64,000 bases of DNA from Frateuria edaphi (GCF_021117405.1 NZ_CP088251.1:186001-250000); one strand, 5' to 3'. Positions 1-9,358 are shown, counted from the stretch's first letter. The notes: a model not told the origin generated them from the sequence alone. Translations and numbers: made by a program.

Positions 1-1902
1 GTGCGCGGCAACGGCAAGATCATCCAGGAACTGGAAGGCGTCTTCCGCGGCGCCGGCTGGAACGCGATCAAGGTGATCTGGGGTTCCTACTGGGATCCGC
101 TCCTGGCGCGCGACAACGACGGCGTGCTGCGTAAGCTGATGATGGAAACGCTCGACGGCGAATACCAGGCCTGCAAGGCCTTCGGTGGCGCCTACACGCG
201 CGAGCATTTCTTCGGCAAGTATCCGCAGACCCGCGAGATGGTCGCCAACCTGTCCGACGACGACATCTGGCGCCTGAACCGTGGCGGCCATGATCCGCAC
301 AAGGTCTACGCCGCCTACCACGCGGCGGTGAACACCAAGGGGATGCCGACGGTGATCCTGGCCAAGACGGTCAAGGGCTACGGCATGGGCCTGGGTTCGG
401 GCGAATCACAGAACCCGACCCACCAGCAGAAAAAGCTCGATACCGATTCGATCCGGACGTTCCGCGACCGCTTCAACATCCCGGTGCCGGACGACAAGCT
501 GGACGAAGTGCCGTACTACCACCCGGGCAAGGATTCGCCGGAGGTCGAATACATGCTCGAGCGCCGCCGCGCGCTGGGCGGCTTCCTGCCGCAGCGCCGC
601 CGCAAGACCGACGTGGCGCTGAAGGCGCCCGAACTGTCCGCGTTCGAGCAGATCACCAAGGGCACCGGCGAGCGCGAGATCTCCACCACCATGGCGCTGG
701 TGCGCGGCATGAACCTGTTGCTGCGCGACAAGGCGATCGGCCCGCGCGTGGTGCCGATCGTGGCCGACGAGGCGCGCACCTTCGGCATGGAAGGCATGTT
801 CCGGCAGATCGGCATCTACGCGCCGTTCGGCCAGAAGTACCGCCCGCAGGATGCGGACCAGCTGCTGTACTACCGCGAGGACCAGAAGGGCCAGGTGTTG
901 CAGGAAGGCATCAGCGAGGCCGGCGGCATGGCCGCCTGGATGGCCGCGGCGTCGAGCTATTCGATCAGCAACCAGCCGATGCTGCCGTTCTTCATCTACT
1001 ACTCGATGTTCGGCTTCCAGCGCATCGGCGACCTGGCCTGGGCCGCCGGCGACATGCGCGCGCGCGGCTTCCTGATCGGCGGCACCTCCGGCCGCACCAC
1101 GTTGAACGGCGAAGGCCTGCAACATGAGGACGGCCAGTCGCACCTGATGTCCGGCGTGATCCCCAACGTGAAGTCGTACGACCCGACCTTCTCCTACGAG
1201 GTCGCGGTGATCCTGCAGGACGGCACCCGCCGCATGCTGCAGGAGCAGGAGGACGTGTACTACTACATCACCGTGATGAACGAGAACTACGAGCACCCGG
1301 ATCTGCCCAAGGGTTGCGAGGAGGGCATCATCAAGGGCATGTACCTGTTCCGCGACTCGGGTACGGGCAACAGCGGCAAGGGCAAGTCCAAGACCAAGGC
1401 GCCGTGCGTGCAGTTGCTCGGCTCGGGCACCATCCTGCGCGAAGTGATCGCGGCGGCCGAGCTGCTGCAGAAGGACTTCGGCGTGGCCGCCGACATCTGG
1501 TCCTGCCCCAGCTTCGCCGAGCTGCGCCGCGACGGTTTCGATGCCGAGCGCTGGAACCGCCTGCACCCGGAAGCCGAGCAGCGCCTGCCGTACGTCACCC
1601 AGCTGCTGCAGGGCCGCTCGGGCCCGGCCATCGCGGCGACCGACTACGTGCGCGAGTACGCCGACCAGATCCGCGCCTTCATGCCCGACGGCATGCGCTA
1701 CACCGTGCTGGGCACCGATGGCTACGGCCGCTCGGACACGCGCGAGCACCTGCGTGACTTCTTCGAGGTCGACCGCTACTGGATCGCCCACGCCGCGCTG
1801 GCCGCGCTGGCGAAGGACGGCCTGGTCAATGCCAAGGACGTGGCGCGCGCGATCAAGGAGTACAAGCTCGACCCGGACAAGCCGAACCCGCAGACGGTCT
1901 GA
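1..1902 (+). CDS. aceE: Pyruvate dehydrogenase E1 component, C-terminal two thirds (left-truncated by window)
   Basis: The thiamine-diphosphate E1 subunit decarboxylates pyruvate and reductively acetylates the lipoyl groups of AceF in the cytoplasmic PDH complex. The 633 visible codons match the homodimeric AceE type (about 890 residues), starting in a conserved stretch (VRGNGKIIQELE) that lies roughly 250 residues into the E. coli protein. The GTG at base 1 is therefore an internal valine, not a start. Diagnostic segments are ADEARTFGMEGMFRQIG (about residues 257-273) and GTSGRTTLNGEGLQHEDGQS (about 361-380). It stops at TGA 1900-1902. aceF and lpdA lie on the same strand about 25 kb downstream rather than adjacent. 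No U-tract terminator follows; a hairpin-rich repeat region does. Confidence 0.97.
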   Translation: MRGNGKIIQELEGVFRGAGWNAIKVIWGSYWDPLLARDNDGVLRKLMMETLDGEYQACKAFGGAYTREHFFGKYPQTREMVANLSDDDIWRLNRGGHDPHKVYAAYHAAVNTKGMPTVILAKTVKGYGMGLGSGESQNPTHQQKKLDTDSIRTFRDRFNIPVPDDKLDEVPYYHPGKDSPEVEYMLERRRALGGFLPQRRRKTDVALKAPELSAFEQITKGTGEREISTTMALVRGMNLLLRDKAIGPRVVPIVADEARTFGMEGMFRQIGIYAPFGQKYRPQDADQLLYYREDQKGQVLQEGISEAGGMAAWMAAASSYSISNQPMLPFFIYYSMFGFQRIGDLAWAAGDMRARGFLIGGTSGRTTLNGEGLQHEDGQSHLMSGVIPNVKSYDPTFSYEVAVILQDGTRRMLQEQEDVYYYITVMNENYEHPDLPKGCEEGIIKGMYLFRDSGTGNSGKGKSKTKAPCVQLLGSGTILREVIAAAELLQKDFGVAADIWSCPSFAELRRDGFDAERWNRLHPEAEQRLPYVTQLLQGRSGPAIAATDYVREYADQIRAFMPDGMRYTVLGTDGYGRSDTREHLRDFFEVDRYWIAHAALAALAKDGLVNAKDVARAIKEYKLDPDKPNPQTV

Positions 1903-1919
1903 CCGCCCGCCTCATAGCT

Positions 1920-1942
1920 CCCTCTCCCCGCCGGGGAGAGGG
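1920..1942. repeat. Perfect palindromic repeat after aceE
   Basis: Arms CCCTCTCCCC and GGGGAGAGGG flank a 3-base GCC loop. The structure starts 18 bases after the aceE stop and has no following U-tract. The same unit occurs a second time in the window inside lpdA (29601-29621). This type of CCCTCTCCCC repeat is abundant between genes of Xanthomonadales. Confidence 0.8.
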
Positions 1943-2197
1943 TCGGGCCATTGCGCTGTTCGACGTCCTCCCCGGGAAGGGCTGAAGGCCACCCACGGAC
2001 ACCTTACGCAAACGTCGATGTGATCGGTTGTACCTCCCCGGTGGATCGCACTGCGGGTGACCCTCACTTGCCCCGGCTCCGAGCGCCCGCGGTAAAGCGG
2101 CGGCAGCGCCTCTGAGAGCAAGGGGCCCACTCGACAAGGCGAGGCGGCACCTAGCTCTTTACTCGCCCCGTGCTCAGCGAGGCCATTTCTTTTGGTT

Positions 2198-2225
2198 ACT
2201 TTTCTTTGGGCCAGCAAAGAAAAGT
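2198..2225. repeat. AT-rich hairpin repeat (TTACTTTTCTTTG type)
   Basis: An 11-bp perfect stem (ACTTTTCTTTG with CAAAGAAAAGT) encloses a 6-base loop GGCCAG. It is strikingly AT-rich for this genome. The flanks CTTTTGGTT (5') and GACTCGAGCGCCG (3') resemble a dispersed intergenic repeat that I recall from Lysobacter, Xanthomonas and Burkholderia genomes. Only one copy is present in this window, so dispersal cannot be shown here. Confidence 0.65.
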
Positions 2226-2387
2226 GACTCGAGCGCCGTCAGGCGATCGGAAGCCCGCCGCAGGCGAGCCCAAGTCGCGGAAACTTATGCAAGGACGGCA
2301 ATCGGTCCTTCGTGCGAGGCGTGTCTGCACACAGCTTCAGCCCGCGAATTCGCTCGTACCGAGCGCAGGCAATGCGCCTGCCGAGGC

Positions 2388-3989
2388 CTACTCGGACAAC
2401 ACCTGCTGGATCGCCTCCAGCCCGTGCCCGCGCGTCTCGATCCCGCGTCGCACCAGCAGCCACGCCGCCAGCCCCATCGGCAGCGCGATCAGCAGCGCCG
2501 ACAGCATGAAGTGCTCGAACAGCCCGAGCACGCCCAGCAGCGCGCCGAGGATGCCGCCGAGCTTGGAGCCGCCGGCGATCAGCCCGGCGCCGGTGCTGCG
2601 CAGGTGCACGGGGTAGATCTCCGCCGCATAGGGAATCAGCGTCGCGATCACGCCGCTGATGCTGAGCAGCAGCGCCACCGTGGCGGCCGTGGTCAGCGCA
2701 TTGGAGCGCAGCTCCACCATTCCGATCGCGAAGAACAGCAGCAACGACGCCGCCGTCAATGCGATGAACAGCACCAGCGTGCGGATGCTGCTCCAGCGCT
2801 GGTAGCAGGCCACCACCACGGCGATACCCGGCAACGCGAGCACTGCCGAGCGCGCCAGCAGCGCGGCGCTCGCCTGCGCATCGATGCCCAGCTTGACCAG
2901 GTTCGCCGGCAGCCACAGCAGGAAGCCGAAGTTGGCCAGCCCCCACGCCACCGCGCACACCATCAAGCCCCAGGTGATCGCCGCATGCCGGCCGCGTAAC
3001 AACTGGCGCATGTCGATGCGTTCGACGCCGTGCGCGTGGGTTTCCGCCGGCAGCGGCGCGACCTCGCGGGCCGGCGGCTGGTTGCCGGAAAACTTCAGCA
3101 GCACCGCGCGCGCCTGTTCCTCCAGCCCGGCCAGCGCGAGGAAGCGCGGCGACTCGGGGATGTAGCGGTTGAGCAGCACGATCAGGGCGCCCGTGGGCAG
3201 GTTGAGCAGCCATAACGCGCGCCAGCTGTAGGTCGGCTCGAACAGCGTCGCCGCCCCCGAGGCGAGCAGATAGCCGGCCGAGGTGCCGACGCCACCGAGC
3301 GCCACCAGCAGCCAGCCACGGTGCGCGGTCGGAATGGTTTCGGCCATCAGCGTGAAGGTGATCGGCAGCATGCCGCCGGCGGCAGCGCCCATCATGAAGC
3401 ACATCACCAGGTTCCAGCCGAACGAGGGCATCGCGCCGCAGATCGAGGTGCCCATGAACATCAGCGCCGAGAGCAGGATGGTGGCGCGCCGTCCGAACAG
3501 GTCGCCCAGGCGCCCCCACACGACCGAACCGACCGTGGTGCCGATCAGCGCCGAGAGCGCCAGCAGGCCGCCGGTGGCCGCGCTGATGCCGTATTCGGAG
3601 GACATGCCCGGCATCACGAAACCGATCGTCGCCGGCTTCATCACGTCCACCGCCAGCGCCATGGTCAGCACGGCCACCAGCTTCCAGTGTTCGCGGTTGA
3701 GCGGCACGTGGTCGGCCACGTGGAACGGCAGCGGGCTGGCGTCGGCATGGAGCGTGCGGCGCATCTGCGCCAGGCGCGGCATCAGGCCGTAGCCGGACAA
3801 CAGGACGCCCAGCGGGACCAGCCCCATGCCGATCAGCATCAGGTTGTCCATCGGCATGCCGGCCAGCCGGTAATGCATCGGCGCGGCCATCGCCAACATC
3901 GGCAGGTGCGCCAGCACGCCGGCAATCACGCAGAAGCAGCCGGCCCAGAAGGCGATCGGGTGGTGGAAGGTGACGCTCTTGTGGGGCAT
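2388..3989 (-). CDS. MFS transporter with two extra N-terminal membrane segments
   Basis: A 533-residue inner-membrane transporter of the major facilitator superfamily, most like the metabolite:proton symporter/SV2-like branch; the substrate is unknown. The conserved loop motif GRLGDLFGRR lies at residues 159-168, and the sequence has alternating hydrophobic helices throughout. Two hydrophobic segments (about 10-35 and 49-70) precede the standard 12-helix core, which begins near residue 103, so it is longer than the usual 400-450 residues. The ATG at 3987-3989 has only a weak upstream ribosome site. It is monocistronic and convergent with aceE. The family call is firm, the direction and cargo are not. 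Confidence 0.85.
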   Translation of the reverse strand: MPHKSVTFHHPIAFWAGCFCVIAGVLAHLPMLAMAAPMHYRLAGMPMDNLMLIGMGLVPLGVLLSGYGLMPRLAQMRRTLHADASPLPFHVADHVPLNREHWKLVAVLTMALAVDVMKPATIGFVMPGMSSEYGISAATGGLLALSALIGTTVGSVVWGRLGDLFGRRATILLSALMFMGTSICGAMPSFGWNLVMCFMMGAAAGGMLPITFTLMAETIPTAHRGWLLVALGGVGTSAGYLLASGAATLFEPTYSWRALWLLNLPTGALIVLLNRYIPESPRFLALAGLEEQARAVLLKFSGNQPPAREVAPLPAETHAHGVERIDMRQLLRGRHAAITWGLMVCAVAWGLANFGFLLWLPANLVKLGIDAQASAALLARSAVLALPGIAVVVACYQRWSSIRTLVLFIALTAASLLLFFAIGMVELRSNALTTAATVALLLSISGVIATLIPYAAEIYPVHLRSTGAGLIAGGSKLGGILGALLGVLGLFEHFMLSALLIALPMGLAAWLLVRRGIETRGHGLEAIQQVLSE

Positions 3990-4167
3990 GCGGGCAGGGG
4001 TAGCGAGGGACGGCCAAGCTTACCCTGCCGGGATGCCGCAGCCCCGCGGGATGTCCGCGGCTCTCCGGGGGGCTTCAAGGCTCGCGAGCGCGGCCATGCG
4101 CAAAGTGAACAGTCCTTTCGCGCAGCCCGCACGGCGGGTTGCCGATACTCGCCGCACAGGCAGCCAT

Positions 4168-4407
4168 ATGCAGGATCCCATGATCGAGTACATGCACGGC
4201 GCCGCGGTCGCGCCGATCTCTCCTTCGCATCGCGGGCGGACGGGCTGGTCGCTTGGCGGTCCACCCGGCGAGCCCGAGCATCCGCAGCAGGACCCACCGC
4301 CGCAGCGCCCGAACGACCCGATCGATCCGGGCCGGCCGCAGCAGCCGGAGGTGCCACCGATCGACCCGCACACCCCGTCGGTGCCCGAGCCCCGCATGCG
4401 CGGTTGA
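4168..4407 (+). CDS. Small proline-rich hypothetical protein
   Basis: A 79-residue frame with a highly biased C-terminal half: PPQRPNDPIDPGRPQQPEVP is rich in Pro, Gln, Asp and Arg, and the protein ends PEPRMRG. There is no membrane segment and no recognised domain. Possible starts are ATG 4168, 4180 and 4192; the second has a CAGGA sequence just upstream. It lies between divergently arranged genes (MFS and DUF883 protein, both minus). Such short Pro-rich proteins are common but uncharacterised in this order. High GC makes open frames easy, so this is a moderate call resting on the compositional pattern. Confidence 0.4.
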   Translation: MQDPMIEYMHGAAVAPISPSHRGRTGWSLGGPPGEPEHPQQDPPPQRPNDPIDPGRPQQPEVPPIDPHTPSVPEPRMRG

Positions 4408-4467
4408 TCGGCTCTGTGATCGCGCACCCCCGCGGCGCCCTCCCTGGCGGGAGGGCGCGAGGGCGCG

Positions 4468-4800
4468 TCAGTCCTCGTCGCTGCGCAGCAATTTACGCAG
4501 CAGGAGGAATGCGCCGATGGTGCCGGCGACCACGGCCACGGTCGCCACGGGGTGGCGGCTGGCGTGGCGGCGCGCGCGGCGGTACTGGTAGCTCGCTTCG
4601 TCGGCCAGGTCCTCGGCCATGTGCGAGATCTGTTTGCCGTAGCCGGCGCTGTGGCGGCCAAGGCGCGTGGTCAGGCGGCGGCCACGCTCGACCAGGTTGC
4701 TGGCCGTGTCGGCGGTGCCGGATGCGTACTGGCGCACCCGGTCGCGGACGCGTTCGCTGGCGCCGTCGAGACGCTGCTCGATATCGTGGGTTCGGTTCAT
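4468..4800 (-). CDS. DUF883/ElaB-YqjD-like membrane-anchored protein
   Basis: A 110-residue protein with an amphipathic, charged helical N-terminal part (residues 1-75, likely coiled coil) and one C-terminal transmembrane helix (HPVATVAVVAGTIGAFLLL) followed by a short basic/acidic tail. This is the layout of the ElaB/YqjD/DUF883 family, whose E. coli members are stationary-phase inner-membrane proteins that associate with ribosomes. The start ATG at 4798-4800 is chosen over longer in-frame options because a strong AGGAGG lies 5 bases upstream. It stands alone, preceded by a 357-bp gene-free stretch. Confidence 0.8.
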   Translation of the reverse strand: MNRTHDIEQRLDGASERVRDRVRQYASGTADTASNLVERGRRLTTRLGRHSAGYGKQISHMAEDLADEASYQYRRARRHASRHPVATVAVVAGTIGAFLLLRKLLRSDED

Positions 4801-5157
4801 TGAGGCCTCCTGTGCGTCGAGGCCCCAGCCTGACCGCCGCGGCGTGAGAGGGGCGTCGAAACTGCTCCCTCGGTTCAGGCCGGCCTTAGCCGGGTCGGTA
4901 CCCGCCAGCGCGTTCGAACGGACGCCGGTAGAACGGACCGCGCGTCGAAGCGCTCGGGCCATGCCCACAAAAGGGGACGCCGCGCCTCGAGGCCACCGCG
5001 CGCTGGCCGCTTCCGGCGGGAAGCGCATCGCGATGTCGGCGTCGAACTCCTCGCCGGCGCACCAAAGCGCTCGGCGCGTTAATCCTGGCCAGTTCGTCGA
5101 ACGGCCAAAAGACGCTTGGAGCGTGAATTGTCGAGGTGGTGGACGGCGATCGCCGGC
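4801..5157. other. Gene-free 357 bp between DUF883 gene and esterase gene
   Basis: Contains the AGGAGG ribosome site of the DUF883 gene (minus) and downstream sequence of the esterase gene. Open frames cross the stretch on both strands but have no ribosome site or family resemblance. I see no clear promoter or hairpin. Confidence 0.5.
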
Positions 5158-6780
5158 TCAGTAGCGCCAGCCCGTGCGATCCGCGTCGGCGGGCGCATGG
5201 CCGTCGATGTACCGCGTGACCGTCTCGATCAGTTCCTTGCCGCGAGGACCCCAGCAGTGCGGTGCCATCGGCTGGTAGGTCACGCTGCCGCGGAAGGACG
5301 GGTTGCGCGCACTCTTGAGGAACGCATCCATCGCTCGCACGCCCATGTTGAGGTTGTAGGTGTCGGCGTCGCCCACGTAGATGTGGATCTTGTCGGTCAC
5401 CTTCGGCCCCAGCGTGGCCCATTGCGACTGAAGCAGGTGGCGCAGGTCGAAGTGCGCTTTCCAGTACTGCGCGACGTCGTGGTCGATCACGCCCGTGCGC
5501 TTGTCCCAGAGCCGGCTGGGATAGCCGTCCGCACCAACCGGACCGAACGCCGCCTCCCAGATGTCCCACTGGCCACCGGAACGGCTGTGGTCGCCCACGG
5601 CCAGCTCGTACCAGTTCTCGTCCTTCATCATGGCGTCGACGTTGCCGTCGGGCTGGCGCGTGTCCACGCGCTCGACCTTCACCCAGCCCTTGTCGAGCCA
5701 GTACGCGTTGGCGTCGTCGTAGATGTTCACCACCTGGTGATGGCGGAAGTCCAGCGCGTCTGGGCAGGAGGCGAAGGTGGCGCCGTAGTAGTCCGGGTGG
5801 AAGAGCATCTGCGCCATGGCGATCCAGCCGCCGGTGGAACCGCCTTCCAGGATGCGCGCCCACGGTGCGTCGATGGTGCGGAAGCGCTTCTGGATGTCCG
5901 GCAGCAGCTCCTGGTGGATGGCGTCGTCGTACGGGCCCTCGTTGGCCGAGTTCACCGCGTAGGAGTCGTCGTAGTAGGGCGAGGGATGCTGCAGGCTGAT
6001 CATGATGTAGCGCGGCGTGCCGTCGGCCAGCCAGTAATCGCGAAAGCCCGACTTCGGATGGTCGAAGCCGCCGGGCGCGCGGGTGGAGAAGTGGCCTTGC
6101 TCGTAGATCACCGGGTAGCGCACGTCCGGGTGTTTGTCGTAGTCCTTCGGCAGCAGCACCGTGGCGCCCAGATAGATCGGCTGGCCCCACCAGTCGCTCA
6201 GGAGCTTGCTCTTGATGCGGAAGCGCTTGACGTAGGGCGTGTCCTTCGGGAACGCGATCGGTGGGATCACCTGGTCGGCCACCAGCGTCACCGGCGTCGG
6301 CGCGGCGGGGTCGTAGTGCACCTTCACCGGCTTGCCGTAGAGGTTGCCGGGCGAGTGCTTGAAGTCCTGGCCTTCCCACTGGTCCATGTGCAGCCACACG
6401 GTGTGGCCGTCCGCGCGCTTGAATTCGGTGTAGACGTTGACGAAGGGCTGCATCCAGTAGTCGCCGGCGGGAAGCTGGCGCAGGCTGGTCAACGGCGCGC
6501 CGAAGTCGTCGGCATCGATGATCGCCGCCTGGCCGGGCGCGAGCGCCGTGACGTCGTGGCCGAACAGCGGCACGCCGGTGATGTCGGTCTGCTCGATCGG
6601 CGCGGTTTCGTTGCTGCGGCTGACCGCGACATAGACGCGCCCGGTGATCGGTTGCGCGTGCGCCTTGGCGCTGAAGCTGACCTGGATGCGCGGGCCGTCC
6701 GCCGCGTGCGCGGCAGGCAGGGTGGCCAGGACGAGGAGGGCGGCGCCGGCAAGGCGCAGGAGGGCGAGGGGCGTGGTCAT
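5158..6780 (-). CDS. Secreted esterase-like alpha/beta hydrolase
   Basis: A 540-residue exported protein with a signal peptide at residues 1-26 (cleavage near AHA-AD). The N-terminal half (27-200) is a beta-rich region without a recognised name. The C-terminal half has an alpha/beta-hydrolase fold of the putative-esterase (esterase D-like) type, with the nucleophile elbow GGSTGG (Ser315) and a likely catalytic His in the late segment PMAPHCWGP. The natural ester substrate is not apparent from sequence. It lies 112 bp downstream of the amidinotransferase-fold gene on the same strand, probably with its own promoter. The fold is confident, the specificity unknown. Confidence 0.8.
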   Translation of the reverse strand: MTTPLALLRLAGAALLVLATLPAAHAADGPRIQVSFSAKAHAQPITGRVYVAVSRSNETAPIEQTDITGVPLFGHDVTALAPGQAAIIDADDFGAPLTSLRQLPAGDYWMQPFVNVYTEFKRADGHTVWLHMDQWEGQDFKHSPGNLYGKPVKVHYDPAAPTPVTLVADQVIPPIAFPKDTPYVKRFRIKSKLLSDWWGQPIYLGATVLLPKDYDKHPDVRYPVIYEQGHFSTRAPGGFDHPKSGFRDYWLADGTPRYIMISLQHPSPYYDDSYAVNSANEGPYDDAIHQELLPDIQKRFRTIDAPWARILEGGSTGGWIAMAQMLFHPDYYGATFASCPDALDFRHHQVVNIYDDANAYWLDKGWVKVERVDTRQPDGNVDAMMKDENWYELAVGDHSRSGGQWDIWEAAFGPVGADGYPSRLWDKRTGVIDHDVAQYWKAHFDLRHLLQSQWATLGPKVTDKIHIYVGDADTYNLNMGVRAMDAFLKSARNPSFRGSVTYQPMAPHCWGPRGKELIETVTRYIDGHAPADADRTGWRY

Positions 6781-6892
6781 GCCGGCGATCGTAGCGGTTG
6801 GCTGGCGCGCTTCACACTGCCCGCTGCCAGCGTCCCGTTCGCGACCTGCCGAATCCTCAAAATTCCTGCAGGCATCTCAAACGGGCTCGCCG

Positions 6893-7810
6893 TCAGAAAA
6901 TCTCCGCCACGCAACACCGCAAACTGCCACCGGCCTTCTCGATCTCGTCCAGCGCCACCGCGCCGATGCGGAAGCCCCAGCCGGACAGCGCCTGGCGCTG
7001 CGCGTCGGTGAGCGCGGCGGCGGCCGCGCCGCTCATCCACACCCGCTCGTCCGACAGCGCGATCGCGTTGCCGGCGAAGGCCTGTTTCTGCGCCGGCGTG
7101 AGCCACAGCGCACGCTCGCCGTACGCCCGGGCGATCGCCGCGGGCACGGCCGGATCGGCGAAGCCGTCCGGCGCCACGATCGCAGCGCGACTGGCCAGCA
7201 ATGCCAGCACCACGTTGGTGTGGTATTCGCCCGCGGCAAGCGGGAAGCAGAACGTGAGCCGCAGTCCGAACGCCTCGTGCATCGCCCGCGCGCCGGCCTC
7301 GTCGCAGCGTTCGGACAGGCCGCAATAGCCCACGCCGCGGGCGCGGTCGATCACCAGCGCGCCGGTCAGCTCGGCCACGCAGTCGGTGCGGCAGGACAGG
7401 TCGATCTCCTCGTAGCCGAGCACCAGGGCGAAGAAGTCGCGTACATCCCGCCGCCCGGCCTCGCGCTGGCGCACCGCGTGGCGCATGCGCCCGACGATCA
7501 GTCGCCCCGGTGCGGTCGCGAACACGTTGTTGGGGAACACCGCATCTGGGGTGCTGGCATCGCCGGGGAAGGTGACCACCGGGCAGTCGGCGCGCAGCGC
7601 TTGCGCCAGCGCCGCGTGCTGGGCCAGCGCGCGCAGCGGATCGACCGCAAGCTCCATGTCCATGTAGCGGTTGTCGCTGGCCGACTCTTCGGCCAGCGCG
7701 AATTCCGCCGGGGCGAGCAGGAACGCCGCGCGCGCGGTGGCCTGGGCATGGGGGAGCGGCGGCAAGGCCGCGAAGGCGTCGAGGAAGGCGGCGGGCGAAG
7801 TGACGATCAC
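6893..7810 (-). CDS. Amidinotransferase/arginine deiminase-fold hydrolase (CtlX or DDAH-like)
   Basis: A 305-residue guanidine-modifying enzyme fold. Family marks are the substrate loop FPNNVF (92-97), the catalytic His in EYHTN (His197) and a C-terminal Cys nucleophile in GGSLRCC (Cys299 or Cys300). Members hydrolyse citrulline, arginine or methylarginines; the FPNN motif favours the CtlX-like branch (citrulline to ornithine). The start is GTG 7808-7810, with GAGGAG 9 bases upstream. It is 43 bp downstream of the MFS gene on the same strand, so the two may be co-transcribed. The exact substrate is an inference. Confidence 0.75.
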   Translation of the reverse strand: MIVTSPAAFLDAFAALPPLPHAQATARAAFLLAPAEFALAEESASDNRYMDMELAVDPLRALAQHAALAQALRADCPVVTFPGDASTPDAVFPNNVFATAPGRLIVGRMRHAVRQREAGRRDVRDFFALVLGYEEIDLSCRTDCVAELTGALVIDRARGVGYCGLSERCDEAGARAMHEAFGLRLTFCFPLAAGEYHTNVVLALLASRAAIVAPDGFADPAVPAAIARAYGERALWLTPAQKQAFAGNAIALSDERVWMSGAAAAALTDAQRQALSGWGFRIGAVALDEIEKAGGSLRCCVAEIF

Positions 7811-7853
7811 GGCTTGGGCTCCTCAGGGACACGCCATGGTAAGCGCCCGCCGC

Positions 7854-9110
7854 TCAAATGGTCTTGGCGCCGGCCTCCTCGGCCACCTCAATCGCCTCCG
7901 GCTCCAGGTGCAGCTTCTGGCGGCGGCGCAGGCCGGGGAACATCGCCATCCATAGCCCCACCACCACCAGCGTGCCGACGCCGCCCAGCACCGCCGCGCC
8001 CACCGCGCCCAGCCAGGCCGCGACCAGGCCGGACTCGAACTCGCCCAGCTGGTTGGAGGTGTTGATGAAGATCGAGTTGACCGCGTTGACCCGCCCGCGC
8101 ATCGCGTCGGGGGTGTCCAGCTGCACCATCGAGCCACGGATCACCATGCTCACCATGTCGAACGCGCCGCCTGCGAACAGTGCAATCAACGACAGCCACA
8201 TCCACGAGGACAGCGCGAACACCAGCGTCGCCACGCCGAAGCCGGCTACCGAGCCGAACATGATCATGCCCACGCGCCGCGTCAGGTCGTGCCGGGCCAG
8301 CCAGAAGGACATCAGCAGTGCGCCCACCGCCGGCGCCGCGCGCAGCAGGCCCAAACCCCAGGGGCCGGTGTGCAGGATGTCCTTGGCGAAGATGGGCAGC
8401 AGCGCGGTGGCGCCGCCGAACAGCACGGCGAACAGGTCCAGCGAGATCACCCCGAGTACGTCCTTGCGCTCGCGGATGAAGTGCACGCCGGCGAACAGCG
8501 ATTTCAGCGTCGCCGGCTCGCGCCTGGGCGGCGTCTGCTCGTAGCGAAGCTGCGCCATCAGCGTGGCGGCGACCAGGTACAGGCCCGCCGCCGTCGCATA
8601 GACGACGCCCGGCCCGGCCACGTAGAGCAGGCCGCCTACCGCCGGACCCAGCACCATGGCCATCTGGAAGGCCGAACCGCTGACCGCTACCGCGCGCGGC
8701 AGGATCGCCGGCGGCACCAGCGCCGGCAGCAGCGAGGACATCGAGGGCGACTCGAACGCCTTGGCCGTGCTGATCACGAACACCAGCGCCAGGATGCCGG
8801 TCTCGTGGATGCGCCCGGTGAAGCTCAACACCGCTAGCGCGGCGATCGCGCACCACTCCACGATCTGCCCGATCAGCACCACGCGCCGGCGCTCGAACTG
8901 GTCGGCGACGTGGCCGGCCGGCAGCGCCAGCAGCACCGAGGGGAAGAACTGCACCAGGCCGATCAACCCCAGGTCCAGGGCGCGGCCGGTGATCGCGTAG
9001 ATCTGCCACGCCACCGCCACCGAGAGCATCTGGAAACCGAAGCCCGAGGCGATGCGGGCGAACCAGAACTGCACGAAGGCGCGATGCTGGAGCAGCGAGT
9101 CGGTGGGCAT
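7854..9110 (-). CDS. MFS transporter, EntS-like efflux family
   Basis: A 418-residue 12-helix major facilitator of the MFS_3/enterobactin-exporter-like group. It opens with the typical LLQHRAFVQFWFARIASGFG and has the loop motif GHVADQFERRRV between helices 2 and 3. The start at ATG 9108-9110 (MPTDSLLQHR) is preferred over an upstream in-frame codon because the family begins here. It is probably a small-molecule exporter. No siderophore or biosynthetic genes are nearby, so the cargo is unknown. The amidinotransferase-fold gene follows 43 bp downstream. Confidence 0.82.
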   Translation of the reverse strand: MPTDSLLQHRAFVQFWFARIASGFGFQMLSVAVAWQIYAITGRALDLGLIGLVQFFPSVLLALPAGHVADQFERRRVVLIGQIVEWCAIAALAVLSFTGRIHETGILALVFVISTAKAFESPSMSSLLPALVPPAILPRAVAVSGSAFQMAMVLGPAVGGLLYVAGPGVVYATAAGLYLVAATLMAQLRYEQTPPRREPATLKSLFAGVHFIRERKDVLGVISLDLFAVLFGGATALLPIFAKDILHTGPWGLGLLRAAPAVGALLMSFWLARHDLTRRVGMIMFGSVAGFGVATLVFALSSWMWLSLIALFAGGAFDMVSMVIRGSMVQLDTPDAMRGRVNAVNSIFINTSNQLGEFESGLVAAWLGAVGAAVLGGVGTLVVVGLWMAMFPGLRRRQKLHLEPEAIEVAEEAGAKTI

Positions 9111-9358
9111 GGGGAGTCCAGGGGCTTGAAGAGCGGAATTATCGCCTCGGGTGGCCATTCGCACGAGCGCGACCATCCGCCCTGCCGGCGCCTTCCCATG
9201 GAATGGGGGAAGGATCGGTGCGCGGCGCTAGTATCGAGCCTTCCCCGCCGGGCCGGAAAGGTGACGGCAGGCGGATGGGGCGCCCCTGCCGGAGACTTCA
9301 CGAGCACTTGCCCATGCCCGCCCTAGCCTCGCCCCATCGCCGCAGCAGGAGACCGGCC

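Larger units (their letters stand above)
1903..2387. other. Gene-free 485 bp repeat mosaic between aceE and a convergent MFS gene
   Basis: No credible coding sequence was seen here. The stretch holds a perfect palindrome at 1920-1942, a near-copy (14 of 15) of the core of another repeat family at 1979-1993 (reverse complement of GGTGGCCTTCAGCCC), and an AT-rich hairpin at 2198-2225. Short open frames in this region lack ribosome sites and recognisable products. It separates two convergent genes, so the hairpins probably act as 3' ends or processing sites. Confidence 0.6.

Noticed and set aside
1-3. GTG at the first base as a start codon
   Set aside because: It is an internal Val of AceE; the family continues about 250 residues upstream.
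5116-7011. 631-codon plus-strand frame opposite the esterase gene
   Set aside because: Antisense shadow; Val/Ala/Arg/His-biased without any domain.
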